The notes beneath the pieces were generated by a model that was not told the origin of the DNA, did no database searches, and saw only the letters and a program-made list of their open reading frames with translations. 64,000 nucleotides of DNA from Endobacter medicaginis (GTDB lineage Bacteria; Pseudomonadota; Alphaproteobacteria; Acetobacterales; Acetobacteraceae): contig NZ_JACHXV010000002.1 of the NCBI RefSeq assembly GCF_014192375.1, positions 235,569 to 299,568 on the forward strand, written 5' to 3'. A program made the position numbers and the translations under genes. Positions 56,066 through 64,000 of the stretch are shown here, piece by piece (the stretch's first letter is position 1; each line of letters begins with the position of its first letter).

Positions 56066-56602
56066 CTACTCTCGGGGTGGCTCACTGTCGGGAGGACCGC
56101 TGGATACTGGAGCAGACTGGCTGCCCCGCATGCTTTCACCCGCTTCTCTGATTGCATTCGATATAGGCTCAAGCTGCGTAGGCCCGGAGTGATGAGACCG
56201 TTCAGCTAGCGTCTCCAATCCCTTGGTCGACATCTCTATAAGAATCGGAAGCATCCGCTTGAACGCTTGGCTCCGATCACTCACATTTTTTGCATCTTTC
56301 TGATGGGCGGAAAGGAACGCCCTTCCATCAGACACCTTGGGAAAGGCATCCCCGCTGTCGTAGGCAGATGCGAGCCGCAGCAGTGCTTCTCGCTTGATCG
56401 CGTCAACTTCCATTTCTTCGACAAGCGATACGGCTGACTTGAGCGCTCTTGCCTTACCAGCTTTCTTTCTTGCAGAAGGCAGGTTTATTGGTGCTTGTGC
56501 ATGTCGGTTTAACGATGCCGCTACCGCCTCTCGGCCCCAAACATCAATCAGTGTATCGAGAAGGCGATTTAGCGCGTCTTCGCCGGTGGTTCCACGCCGC
56601 AT
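56066..56602 (-). CDS. Unknown protein downstream of ParA
   Basis: A 178-residue, mostly helical protein; ATG at 56602 starts two bases after the parA stop. It is rich in Ala, Lys, Glu and Ser (LPSARKKAGKARALKSAVSL, LRLASAYDSGDAF). The C terminus is polar and Pro/Ser-rich and stops two bases before the IS3 right end. It may be the partner (adaptor or centromere-binding protein) of the ParA ATPase, but there is no ParB signature. Confidence 0.6.
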   Translation of the reverse strand: MRRGTTGEDALNRLLDTLIDVWGREAVAASLNRHAQAPINLPSARKKAGKARALKSAVSLVEEMEVDAIKREALLRLASAYDSGDAFPKVSDGRAFLSAHQKDAKNVSDRSQAFKRMLPILIEMSTKGLETLAERSHHSGPTQLEPISNAIREAGESMRGSQSAPVSSGPPDSEPPRE

Positions 56603-56604
56603 TA

Positions 56605-57450
56605 TCAAACTCCGAGGTGATCCAACAGGTCTTTCGCTAAGCTAGGGAAATACGCAGCATCGCCTTGATGGGAATAATCGCCTCGCATCAGCTTTGGATA
56701 CCCTCGGGAATGGTACATCTGACGAGGGAAAATATACCAGTCGTTCTTCTTGCACTCAATCGCGATGGCTTCCATAGCGCGCTGTTTCTCAGGACCACCA
56801 TCATTACCGCCATCATAGAAAGCATTATTGATGATAACACCTGCAACTTCGATGGAGTGAGCCTTATTGCGTCGACGAAAATTCGATAGTGACTCAGCAA
56901 GAAGCGGAAAGCCAATAGTTGCAAAAAACTCAGGCTTTACCGGAATCAAAACATAGTCACTTGCGTGATATGCTGCCGTAGTAAATACCGACTCTGTTGG
57001 TGAGCAGTCTATTAATATGAGATCCTTTTCTTTGTAATTTTTGGCTAAGAACCGAGCCAAGATTCTTGGATCAGGTCTTATGGCATTCGTTAGAGCATCA
57101 GAAAAATCGAAGCGCGATGGGATAAGATCAAGGCGTCGATCTCCACTCTCCAGTATCATCTGCGTAACATGATCTGTGGAAAGCGGCTGCGCTCCGCCAC
57201 CACCCTTCGCGGGCGGCATGTAATCCGCAAAGACCTCGACTATCGATCCCCCATTTCCTTTAATAAAGGCCGTATAGCTCTGATGCATCAATCCTTGACT
57301 GAGGTTTGCTTGGGGATCGAGATCAATAGCCAGCACGTTCTTCTTGCGCGTATTAAAAGCGTATCGACTTAGGAGCGCGGTAATCGTCGATTTGCCGACC
57401 CCACCCTTCAAGTTTATAACGCACACCGTTAGCGGTTTTTTATCAGTCAA
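56605..57450 (-). CDS. ParA/Soj-family partition ATPase
   Basis: A 281-residue protein with the deviant Walker A KGGVGKST (15-22), Walker A' LAIDLDPQANLSQG and Walker B LILIDCSPTES. The extra HTH domain of plasmid type Ia ParA is missing, so it is the short Soj/type Ib-like form. It probably segregates an element or positions a complex. It lies 72 bases downstream of the DNA methyltransferase gene on the same strand. Codon use is AT-richer than in the core genes. Confidence 0.88.
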   Translation of the reverse strand: MTDKKPLTVCVINLKGGVGKSTITALLSRYAFNTRKKNVLAIDLDPQANLSQGLMHQSYTAFIKGNGGSIVEVFADYMPPAKGGGGAQPLSTDHVTQMILESGDRRLDLIPSRFDFSDALTNAIRPDPRILARFLAKNYKEKDLILIDCSPTESVFTTAAYHASDYVLIPVKPEFFATIGFPLLAESLSNFRRRNKAHSIEVAGVIINNAFYDGGNDGGPEKQRAMEAIAIECKKNDWYIFPRQMYHSRGYPKLMRGDYSHQGDAAYFPSLAKDLLDHLGV

Positions 57451-57521
57451 AGCTCGTCCCCTTAACGCCTCATCCGTAGTGTGCGTGCGATGAGTCCTCG
57501 GCCATTCAGATAGCCTACATC

Positions 57522-58598
57522 CTAGTCCGCTCTATGCGTGAGAATCGATTTGCCGACTTCCTTAGCTATCGCCTCCGCAAAGGTGCAAGGCAATGCATTC
57601 CCCACTATCGCGCATGCATGCTCGAAGGCATCGGTTTCAAAGTGGTAGTCCTGTGGAAATGTCTGAAGAAGCGCAGCCTCGCGCAGAGAAATGGTTCGTA
57701 GTTTATCAGGGTGACCAAAACGGCCCTTGCTTAGGGTGGTGCAACCAGCGGTAATAGTCGGCGATGGTTCATCCCATGACATCCGCCCGTAAACGTTAGA
57801 AAAGCCGCTGTAGCCCCCTCTGTGACAGGGCGGTCGGAGATGATCTGGCGTGTCAGAACCGTTCGCCCCTGCCTTTGCTTGAGCTAGTCGCTCGCGGTTT
57901 GCATCAGACAGCTTCCGAACGACATGCCAATCAAACAAATGCGCTCCGCCGTTTTTTGAGGCTTCGACAAACTGCATGGCATCATTCATGTGTCCGATCG
58001 CCTCCCGGACCGTTTTCCACCGCTTCTTCCCAGCGGCCTCTACCCGTGCATGGGTGGCGGGGGGCATCTCGATCTTGAAGCCTTTCCCAGCTAGCAATAC
58101 CAGCCGACGACGCATCTGGGGGACACCATAATCAGCTACCTGAAGCACACTCCAATTGCAGATGTACCCATTATCTTCCAGGCGACTGACCAAGTCGTCG
58201 AACAAAGGCCGCCCCTTTCCGGCGAGCCCTGGCACGTTCTCGATCATAACCGCAGTTGGGGCGATTTCCTCTGTGAGGCGAGCTACCTCAGAAACGAGAA
58301 CGTTCCTAGGGTCGTCTCTTCGATACTTTGACGTGAGGCTGGAAAAGCCTTGGCACGGGGGGCAAGCCGCAAGGACATCGATCGCGCCACCGCCAAGATC
58401 AAGCAGCGTTTGACCCGATATTTCCCTGACATCTTGTCGAAAGACCTGTACATTTGGGTGGTTCGCCTTGAAGGTCGCGGCGGCATGACGTTCGATCTCG
58501 ATCGCAGCGACAGCGCGAAAACCTGCCCGATCCAGACCCACTGCCAGCCCGCCCCCCCCAGCGAATATCTCGACTGCGGTTAAACGCTTATCTTTCAT
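57522..58598 (-). CDS. DNA cytosine-C5 methyltransferase
   Basis: A 358-residue Dcm/M.HhaI-type enzyme. Motif I VEIFAGGGGLAVGLD (9-23), motif IV PPCQGFS with catalytic Cys82, motif VI ENV (120-122), motif VIII QMRRR (161-165), and motif X near the C terminus, read here as GNALPC. A target-recognition region of about 100 residues lies between VIII and IX. Its ATG overlaps the stop of the GHKL ATPase gene by four bases, so the two are made together. Confidence 0.92.
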   Translation of the reverse strand: MKDKRLTAVEIFAGGGGLAVGLDRAGFRAVAAIEIERHAAATFKANHPNVQVFRQDVREISGQTLLDLGGGAIDVLAACPPCQGFSSLTSKYRRDDPRNVLVSEVARLTEEIAPTAVMIENVPGLAGKGRPLFDDLVSRLEDNGYICNWSVLQVADYGVPQMRRRLVLLAGKGFKIEMPPATHARVEAAGKKRWKTVREAIGHMNDAMQFVEASKNGGAHLFDWHVVRKLSDANRERLAQAKAGANGSDTPDHLRPPCHRGGYSGFSNVYGRMSWDEPSPTITAGCTTLSKGRFGHPDKLRTISLREAALLQTFPQDYHFETDAFEHACAIVGNALPCTFAEAIAKEVGKSILTHRAD

Positions 58599-60712
58599 GA
58601 CGCCAATGCCAGCTTCTTTTGACGGTTAGCTTCTTCCAAGAAGTCCTTATGCATATGCTGCGTCCGGCGCAGGAAGTTTGTCCAAGTAATTTGCTCCACA
58701 ACGCGGTCTTCTTTATATGAATCAAAAGCACGCTTTTGCGCGCCTGAGAGGCCTATTTCGTCGCAGACTAAAGTCACGAAGAACCTTTTGAAAATAGCCC
58801 TAAATTCCTCATGCCCCGGCAGGTTCAGGAAATTGTCCATGGTATCTATGTAGACTTGAATGCGATCCCATTCATCATTCTTTATGCTGTGGCCGCCACG
58901 CTTTATCTCGATGATCTGGAGGCCATAATCCTGGCTAGACAATACAAAGTCTGGCCTCTTGCCTTTGGCATTGAACTTGTTCAAATGGATCTCTTGCCCT
59001 GTTTCTTTCTTGAAGTATTTCTCAAATTCGTCTTTCAGTGTCGAAAGCGACTGGTTCGAGGTGATCGGCGACCACTGAGGATTGATAAGCCACGGAGCCT
59101 CTTCAATGGAATCCTGTAAGGCTTGCTCCAGCTTCGATGGGTCGTCCTTTAGATTGATGATCTTTTCGATCACCTGTACCCGCTTCTCCGCAATCATCCC
59201 ATACGATGATAACTCTGCTACACGGGCCGTGCGAAGGATGGATGCGAGGACGCCAACCGCTCCTTCGCCTTCTTCCGCCGCCTCGCGGAGCGTATCGTCC
59301 AGTGTGACGTGCGGGCCAAGCATCAAGCTCAGTTGCACGAGCGCGTCCACATGCTCTTGATCTTCTATTTCTCCTTGCCGAAGTCTTTCGCCCATCATCT
59401 TTGCTATGCGCAACGTGGTATCGCGAATCGGCTTCCACTCGTCACCGGGGAATTGCTGCTGTATGCGCTCGACGACATTGCCTGCCTTGAGGAAGTCGAC
59501 TGTCGCTTGCTTTTTCAACGGCTCTCGTGAGAGCGTGCCTAGCAGCTTTACAACGCTCTGACCCCAGTTCTCTAGGCGCTGACCGAGATCGTCTGACCAA
59601 AGGATATCGCGACGATCAGTCTGAATGAGGTCTTCGCTTTCATCCAACCAATCGGCCTCAAGTTCGCCGACCAAATAGCTGCGAACCTGATACTCGCCTG
59701 TGAACCCTGACTTGAGATTGAACAGGGGCGTTTGCGCCGCAATCTTCCCTCTGCAGTAGATGCGAACGCCTGCCATCAGCTCATCGCGGTAGGACTCCTT
59801 CGCATAGGCAATCCAGCCTTTGACCGGATAAAAGCGTCCATCTGAATGGACGAAGCCCGCACTGAAGCCCAGCAGTTGATTCCCATCCGGACCGATCGCC
59901 TGCCATTCGGACATTTGGCTTGCTGCGGTAGCCTCGGTATCGTTGCCCGTGAATGTCACCATAGTGTTAGGCATAGTTTCGATGCTGAACGATCCGACCA
60001 TAGCCTCGCGCGAGGGAGTGCCGACAGCCTTCTCGGTATCGACGAGCTTCACCGACCAGTTTGCTGCCGATACGCCGAATCGCTGAGATAACTGGCGCGA
60101 AAATGTAGGCATCTCTGGCACCATACGGCGAATAAAATCGCTTAGGATCAATGTCGTGCCGTGCTGAGAGCTGACGCGCTTGTCGAGCGCACCGATTTCC
60201 GGACGGTATTCATCATCATGATCGGTCATGATATCTGACCGCTTCATGACGAAGTGAGATGTTAAGTATCCCTTCGCGGGTTTACCCTCAGCATCCAAGC
60301 CATCCACTAAATCACCGCCGGCGCTAATTACCTCGATCGTATTGCAAATCCCAAACGGTGCCAGCTTACCTACGCCCTTTCTGCCCATCACCCTCCGCTT
60401 GTATTTGGTGCTTAGATTTCCTCGCTTCGGGTCCTTTCGACGCTCGCCGCCAACCTTTAAATAGAACGGATTGACGACATCGGGTTCCATCCCAATACCG
60501 TTGTCTTGGACAACGATCCTGTAGCCGGCGTCTCCCTTCGATGTCGCGAGATATGTTCCCATCGGGGCTTCAATAGTAACCTCGGTGGCGTCAGCATCAT
60601 AGCTATTAGCCACAAGCTCTGCCATCACGGCGGAGACGCGATCGTATAACTTCACGCCCAGCTTATCTACCGTAAGCCGGGAGATCGTCATAACATATTC
60701 GCCGGTTGCCAT
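58595..60712 (-). CDS. MORC/MutL-like GHKL ATPase with C-terminal nuclease-like domain
   Basis: A 705-residue protein. The N-terminal Bergerat fold shows ELVANSYDA (Glu32, Asn36), VQDNGIGM (70-74 region) and GRKGVGK (110-116), the N, G1 and G2 boxes of GHKL ATPases. An S5-like transducer and helical middle follow. Near residues 585-607, RPDFVLS ... LQIIEIKRGG has the Asp and Glu-x-Lys spacing of a PD-(D/E)XK nuclease. Such ATPases linked to DNA methyltransferases were proposed as restriction-modification variants (Iyer, Abhiman and Aravind 2008). It is coupled to the downstream methyltransferase. Confidence 0.85.
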   Translation of the reverse strand: MATGEYVMTISRLTVDKLGVKLYDRVSAVMAELVANSYDADATEVTIEAPMGTYLATSKGDAGYRIVVQDNGIGMEPDVVNPFYLKVGGERRKDPKRGNLSTKYKRRVMGRKGVGKLAPFGICNTIEVISAGGDLVDGLDAEGKPAKGYLTSHFVMKRSDIMTDHDDEYRPEIGALDKRVSSQHGTTLILSDFIRRMVPEMPTFSRQLSQRFGVSAANWSVKLVDTEKAVGTPSREAMVGSFSIETMPNTMVTFTGNDTEATAASQMSEWQAIGPDGNQLLGFSAGFVHSDGRFYPVKGWIAYAKESYRDELMAGVRIYCRGKIAAQTPLFNLKSGFTGEYQVRSYLVGELEADWLDESEDLIQTDRRDILWSDDLGQRLENWGQSVVKLLGTLSREPLKKQATVDFLKAGNVVERIQQQFPGDEWKPIRDTTLRIAKMMGERLRQGEIEDQEHVDALVQLSLMLGPHVTLDDTLREAAEEGEGAVGVLASILRTARVAELSSYGMIAEKRVQVIEKIINLKDDPSKLEQALQDSIEEAPWLINPQWSPITSNQSLSTLKDEFEKYFKKETGQEIHLNKFNAKGKRPDFVLSSQDYGLQIIEIKRGGHSIKNDEWDRIQVYIDTMDNFLNLPGHEEFRAIFKRFFVTLVCDEIGLSGAQKRAFDSYKEDRVVEQITWTNFLRRTQHMHKDFLEEANRQKKLALAS

Positions 60713-60786
60713 GCTTCCCCCGTATTCTTAAACGCACTCTACAAGTGTGTTCTTTTCTGCTGAAATATAATAGATGGATAGAGCGA

Positions 60787-61071
60787 CTAACTGAGTCCCA
60801 CGACTAATCTGGTGCTCAATGCAGCGCCTAATGCAGAGAAAACCAAAGACAAATTATCCATATTTGGGTTTCCCTTATCAGATAGCATGCGATGCAAACT
60901 CTTACTTGGACGCCCTATTTCAGATGCGAGGCCTTCAAAGCCAATCGATGCATTCACGAGATCTCGCAATGCGAGACGAGAGGCGCGCGCATCTCCGATC
61001 AGGAAATGCGTTGCAGCCCGCTGCAACAGGGCAGTATGATCGGTACTGCCTATTTCCTGTATCGTCGCCAT
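60787..61071 (-). CDS. Small helix-turn-helix regulator ahead of the GHKL-Dcm operon
   Basis: A 94-residue protein with a HigA/addiction-antidote-like helix-turn-helix in its C-terminal half (IGFEGLASEIGRPSKSLHRM then NPNMDNLSLVFSALG). No toxin gene is adjacent; the next gene, 74 bases downstream on the same strand, is the GHKL ATPase. It probably acts like a controller protein, timing expression of the operon. Confidence 0.72.
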   Translation of the reverse strand: MATIQEIGSTDHTALLQRAATHFLIGDARASRLALRDLVNASIGFEGLASEIGRPSKSLHRMLSDKGNPNMDNLSLVFSALGAALSTRLVVGLS

Positions 61072-61152
61072 CTATCCCCCAATCGGCCGATACCACCCGA
61101 TGCTGAAGACCATCGAGCGCCCATGAGGCTTGGGGCTCGAAAGCGATTCGGC

Positions 61153-61186
61153 ATTATACGAGAGGCATGGTAACCTTTAGGTTACC
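61153..61186 (-). promoter_or_regulatory. Promoter and operator of the HTH-GHKL-Dcm operon
   Basis: The minus strand has a consensus -10 TATAAT (61158 to 61153). The perfect palindrome GGTAACC-TTTA-GGTTACC (61169-61186) covers the place of the -35 box, which itself is poor. Transcription would start near 61146, about 75 bases before the regulator start. This geometry fits autoregulation by the 94-residue protein. Confidence 0.6.
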
Positions 61187-61421
61187 GGAGGTCTATCGAA
61201 ATCGAAAGCTAGGGGCTCCGCCCCACGCGGGGGGTCAAGGGATCGCTGGCGCTCGCCCGGGCCGGTATCCCCGGCCTTCCTCCATGTCGTTGCTCCGTTC
61301 CGTGCAGGTCGGGCGAGCGTCCTCCAGCTCGGACGCCCTTGCTCCTTGCTACCCCGCTCTCGCCGAGGGACTGGAGGTCAGACGCGGCGCTGCGCTGACC
61401 TCCAGCACGAAGGACAAGGCC
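61187..61421. other. Non-coding stretch with a hairpin ahead of the broken methylase gene
   Basis: No gene is supported here. Composition returns to high GC at about 61205. CTGGAGGTCAG (61371-61381) and CTGACCTCCAG (61395-61405) form a perfect 11-bp stem with a 13-base loop, 17 bases before the methylase ATG. It may regulate or terminate transcription. Confidence 0.5.
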
Positions 61422-61885
61422 ATGACCACAACCGCCCAGGCTCCCCGCAACGTGATCTTCAACGGCGATTGCATCGACGTGATGCAGGCGTTCGATACCG
61501 GCAGTGTCGACTTCATCCTGACCGATCCGCCCTATGTCACGACCGCGACCGGCAGGGGCGTAGCGTCGCCAACGACGACAACGGCCGCTGGCTGAAACTC
61601 GCCTTCGCCGAATTACACCGCGTGTTGAAGGACGGCGGCTTCGCGGTCAGCTTCTACGGCTGGAACAAGGTGGACCTGTTCATGGAGGCATGGCGCGCGG
61701 CAGGGTTCCGCATCGTCGGGCATCTGGTGTTCCGCAAGCGGTACGCCTCGTCGTCGCGGTTCCTGCGCTACGAGCACGAACAGGCGTATCTTCTGGCCAA
61801 GGACAATCCCCGGATGCCGGTGCGCGTGATCCCCGACGTGATCGGCTTCCCCTACCCACGACAGGGTTGCGAAGGCTGCCCGGTA
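61422..61885 (+). pseudogene. Broken DNA (N4/N6) methylase gene
   Basis: From ATG 61422 the frame encodes NVIFNGDCIDVMQAF and FILTDPPYVT, the DPPY motif of beta-type amino-methyltransferases, then stops at 61595. Homology continues in the -1 frame from about 61555 (SVANDDNGRWLKLAFAELHR, FYGWNKVDLFMEAW, FRKRYASSSRFLRYEHEQAY) to about 61870. It then ends without the FxGxG SAM motif. So there is one frameshift and a 3' truncation. The family is common on alphaproteobacterial plasmids and conjugative elements. Confidence 0.8.
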
Positions 61886-62447
61886 AGCGTGAGTCAGGGT
61901 CGTGCCATCGAGCCGAGGCAACAAGGTCATCGCACCCGCTACATCGTCACCGCCAGCCGTTGGCCCGCGTGCGCCGCAGCTCCCTCGGACAAGCCAGGAC
62001 GCCGTGCAGCGTAGCTGCGATCAGCGCGGCGAGCGCGGGGCTGACAATGGCGAGCGCCACGCCTTCGCCCGCCACGCGTACCGTGCCGAAGATGCCGGTC
62101 TGAGGTGGTCCTGTCCAACGAGACGGGACCACCTCACCGGCGCGGCCCGCCGATTGCCCTCCATAGCCCGATATTGCCGCCGATCACCGCGTACCATCGT
62201 GCGGTATAGCAAGCCGCCATTTCCACGTTATTGCCTGATACTTGCGTGCCCAAGCCGACAATGCGGCCGCTTTCGACCAGCTTTCGCCACTTATCTGCTG
62301 GCTCTTGAATGGCCTGTGTCGCAGGAACCTGCCTGCTGCCAATTATGGCTGACCGGTCCACCACAACCCTTATCGAAAAATTATAGCTCGCCTATTTACG
62401 TCTTATCGTATATATGGTGTGTGTAGAATTCAGATTAGGAGTTCCGA
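61886..62447. other. Gap with a possible remnant of a transfer-region membrane protein
   Basis: On the minus strand, 61947-62132 encodes GIFGTVRVAGEGVALAIVSP and a further hydrophobic stretch. This looks like a small membrane protein of plasmid-transfer regions, without a clear start. A further minus frame at 62134-62364 (76 codons) has no recognisable features. From about 62380 the DNA becomes AT-rich and holds the promoter of the gene at 62448. Confidence 0.3.
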
Positions 62448-62753
62448 ATGAGCCTGACCATGCGACAAATCGACGATTTTATCGACGTCGCCATAGACCG
62501 CCTATCAGGAGAAGAGGGGGTTGCCATAAGCAGGTTTTATATTGATCTGCGTGACTACCAGCAGCGCATCACCCCAAAATTGGTGGAGCAGTGTGTGAGC
62601 ATTTGCGAGTCACGCGGGCTTTCCGCCGAACGCCAAGGCGACGGGCTGCAAATCCTTGTGAATTTGAATAGTTGCTTGATGAATCACAGTCAGGCGGTAG
62701 CTTATCGTACAGCTTTGGCCTTTACGAAGAGCCAATATGGTAATCACACTTGA
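62448..62753 (+). CDS. Small protein of unknown function
   Basis: A 101-residue protein with a good ribosome site (AGGAG) and an AT-rich upstream region. Sequence features are an acidic N-terminal helix (MRQIDDFIDVAIDRLSGEEG), a tyrosine-bearing segment and two cysteines (EQCVSICESRGLSAE). No family recognised. Codon use is unlike the core genes, so it is probably acquired. Confidence 0.6.
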   Translation: MSLTMRQIDDFIDVAIDRLSGEEGVAISRFYIDLRDYQQRITPKLVEQCVSICESRGLSAERQGDGLQILVNLNSCLMNHSQAVAYRTALAFTKSQYGNHT

Positions 62754-62808
62754 AAGTTTATCAGAAGCATTATTCGCTGTATGATTTCTGGATAAGGATT
62801 TATTAATT

Positions 62809-63018
62809 ATGCCTGACAGGCGACTGGACAAGTATCATTCCAATTTCACTTCGTAAGACTCTGACTTCGAAGAGACTGCTCGCAACATCGTCGAGCTTGA
62901 TCCGAGAATGAAAAAACTTCGAGGTGCAAGCAATAGAGACGGCGATGATGGCCTTTATGAGAACGAAGAAGCTGGCGATCGCTTAACAGCCGAAGCTAAG
63001 CATTACAGGGAGCACTAG
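62809..63018 (+). pseudogene. Possible small gene interrupted by a stop
   Basis: ATG 62809 follows AAGGAT and reads MPDRRLDKYHSNFTS, then TAA at 62854-62856. The same frame stays open for 53 more codons with an acidic protein-like sequence (DFEETARNIVELDPRMKKL ... EEAGDRL) to TAG 63018. This looks like one small gene with a nonsense change, but coding is unproven. Confidence 0.3.
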
Positions 63019-63293
63019 CCAGTCCCAAAGCGAGATATCGTTAGCCTTAGAGAGACAACAGCTAGAAATAATTCGCTGGGCAATGGCAAGGGGTGTGGAC
63101 GACTCTACTCTACATCCGGTCGTCTCAGCCAACCAGCGAAAGCAGAGCTTCGGGATGCGCAGAGAAGTAGTGAGGATATCAGTGTGAACCTTTACGCTGA
63201 ATTGAAGGAGCTGGTTGCCAGCGAAACCACCCTAAATCAATCCTCTATTCCGCTCAAGGCCTCGCTCGTTGAGAAAGGGTGCCGAACAAAATC
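63019..63293. other. AT-rich gap, possible gene fragment
   Basis: A short frame from GTG 63184 (NLYAELKELVASETTLNQSS) runs straight into the IS-type end at 63294, so it may be the start of a truncated gene. Nothing else is recognisable. Confidence 0.25.
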
Positions 63294-63317
63294 TGAACCG
63301 CCCCGGAATTGGCTGAG
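63294..63317 (+). repeat. Solo IS3-type inverted-repeat end
   Basis: TGAACCGCCCCGGAATTGGC starts a 24-base sequence identical at 22 of 24 positions to the left end of the IS3 element at 54746. No transposase gene accompanies it. It touches the 3' end of the integrase gene. Confidence 0.75.
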
Positions 63318-63320
63318 GCT

Positions 63321-64000
63321 TCATATCTCGAGAGATCGGACCATCCCACAGCAAAATGAATTCCACGTCTGCATCATCTCGCGGCGCTTGTCGAACAGAT
63401 CGCCACGCCGATAAGCGGCCTCGACCTTGTCGCGGATGACATGCGCCAGCGCCATCTCCGCGACATCGCCCGGAAAGTCGGTCTCCTCCGCCACCCAGTC
63501 GCGGAACCCCGATCGCAGCCCGTGGACCGTCACATTATCCGACCCGGCCGCCGCGTGCAGGGCCTTCGACAGCGCGACATCACTTAGCGGGCGACCCTCA
63601 CGCCCGCCGGGGAAGACAAAGCGATCGGATTGCACGCCGAAGAGCTTCAATTCCTCCAGGATCGATAGAGCCTGCTCCGAGAGCGGCACGCGGTGGTCTC
63701 GGCGGCTTTTCATGCGACTGGCCGGGATCACCCACAGCCCGCGATCGATGTCGACCTCCTTCCAGGTCATACCCCGAACCATGTCAGAGCGTGACGCAGT
63801 CAGGCACACGAAGCGGACAGCCATCGCAGCCATGCCGCCCTGGCCGGCCAGTCGTTGCATGACGCCGGGGAGCTCACGATACGGGGTGGCCGCAAAATTC
63901 CGAACGGGTGCTACGGCCGAGGGACGCGGTAGGATAGTGGCCAGATGGCCGCGCCATCGCGCCGGGTTCTCACCGGCATACCAGCCCTGGCTGCGAGCGT
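63321..64000 (-). CDS. P4-type tyrosine integrase, 5' part beyond the right edge
   Basis: The frame is open from 63321 to the edge (226 codons seen). Family features are NPARWRGHL, FAATPYRELPGVMQRL, the first catalytic Arg in CLTASRSDMVRGMTWKEVD, HGLRSGFRDWVAEE with the His-x-x-Arg pair, AHVIRDKVEAAYRRGDLFDKR with the last His and the nucleophile Tyr. The C-terminal tail (NSFCCGMVRSLEI) differs from the usual end and stops three bases from an IS end, so it was probably replaced by the insertion. All visible catalytic residues are intact. It probably catalysed integration of this or a neighbouring island. Confidence 0.9.
   Translation of the reverse strand, partial: ARSQGWYAGENPARWRGHLATILPRPSAVAPVRNFAATPYRELPGVMQRLAGQGGMAAMAVRFVCLTASRSDMVRGMTWKEVDIDRGLWVIPASRMKSRRDHRVPLSEQALSILEELKLFGVQSDRFVFPGGREGRPLSDVALSKALHAAAGSDNVTVHGLRSGFRDWVAEETDFPGDVAEMALAHVIRDKVEAAYRRGDLFDKRREMMQTWNSFCCGMVRSLEI

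Noticed and set aside
60787-61071. Toxin-antitoxin pair based on the HigA-like antidote fold
   Set aside because: No toxin-sized partner is adjacent on either side; the gene heads the GHKL-Dcm operon, so a regulator role is preferred.
63184-63414. A 76-codon plus-strand frame across the IS end and the integrase tail
   Set aside because: Only the part before 63294 could be real; the rest is the IS end and antisense of the integrase.
44231-64000. Second copy of the tRNA-Ser 3' end as an attachment site near the integrase
   Set aside because: I looked around 63000-64000 and at the element borders and did not see it; an exhaustive search was not possible by eye.

Overview
The window looks like a chromosomal segment of a high-GC alphaproteobacterium. 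Evidence for this is a C4-pathway 5-aminolevulinate synthase (hemA), an RNase E with an acidic insert and an Arg-rich tail, a transketolase-like/gap/pgk operon, an ftsY-mtaB-dapF cluster and a sigma-54/PspF-controlled psp operon. Acetobacteraceae (Rhodospirillales) is my best guess for the family; it is an inference from gene order and codon bias, not a database match.

Layout. Bases 1-44140 are mostly core chromosome. They hold a large surface/secreted-type protein cut by the left edge, a peptidoglycan amidase, RNase E, two alpha/beta hydrolases with a LysR regulator, an aminotransferase, a gamma-glutamyltransferase-like lipoprotein, a DsbA-type protein and hemA. After these come several small lipoproteins, the glycolytic operon (transketolase-like, gap, pgk), an FNT-family channel, dapF-mtaB-ftsY, and the psp stress operon with divergent pspF. 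Then follow a CocE/NonD hydrolase broken by one TGA, rpmI-rplT, pheS-pheT, an MFS transporter, phhB, a nuclease-helicase fusion, nagB, lepA and a GT61 glycosyltransferase.

The stretch between pspF and pheS is scarred. It carries two decayed copies of the pspF 3' end, and a partial duplication of the rplT 3' end with its terminator. The duplication brackets an AT-richer insert that encodes a 54-residue protein.

A tRNA-Ser(GGA) gene at 44141-44230 marks the switch to accessory DNA, which continues to the right edge. That region holds an IS5-family element with a visible TAA target duplication, an IS110 remnant and an IS3-family element. It also has an XRE regulator divergent from a compact six-gene operon of lipoproteins and membrane proteins, and a Mob-type mobilization protein with an oriT-like pair of inverted repeats. 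A lower-GC cluster follows on the minus strand: a small HTH regulator, a MORC/MutL-like GHKL ATPase fused to a nuclease-like domain, a cytosine-C5 DNA methyltransferase, a ParA ATPase and a 178-residue unknown protein. Next come a broken DNA methylase gene and a P4-type tyrosine integrase that runs off the right edge, with an IS end directly behind it.

How the genes work together. The accessory region reads as a mosaic integrative or plasmid-derived island. The HTH-GHKL-Dcm unit is the most coherent defence-like system. It has a consensus TATAAT promoter whose -35 region is covered by a perfect palindrome, which suggests autoregulation. The envelope operon (47264-50327) with its divergent XRE regulator is a second coherent unit of unknown function. 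In the core, the transketolase-like protein is intact but has lost cofactor-binding signatures, so it may be a pseudo-enzyme encoded with gap and pgk.
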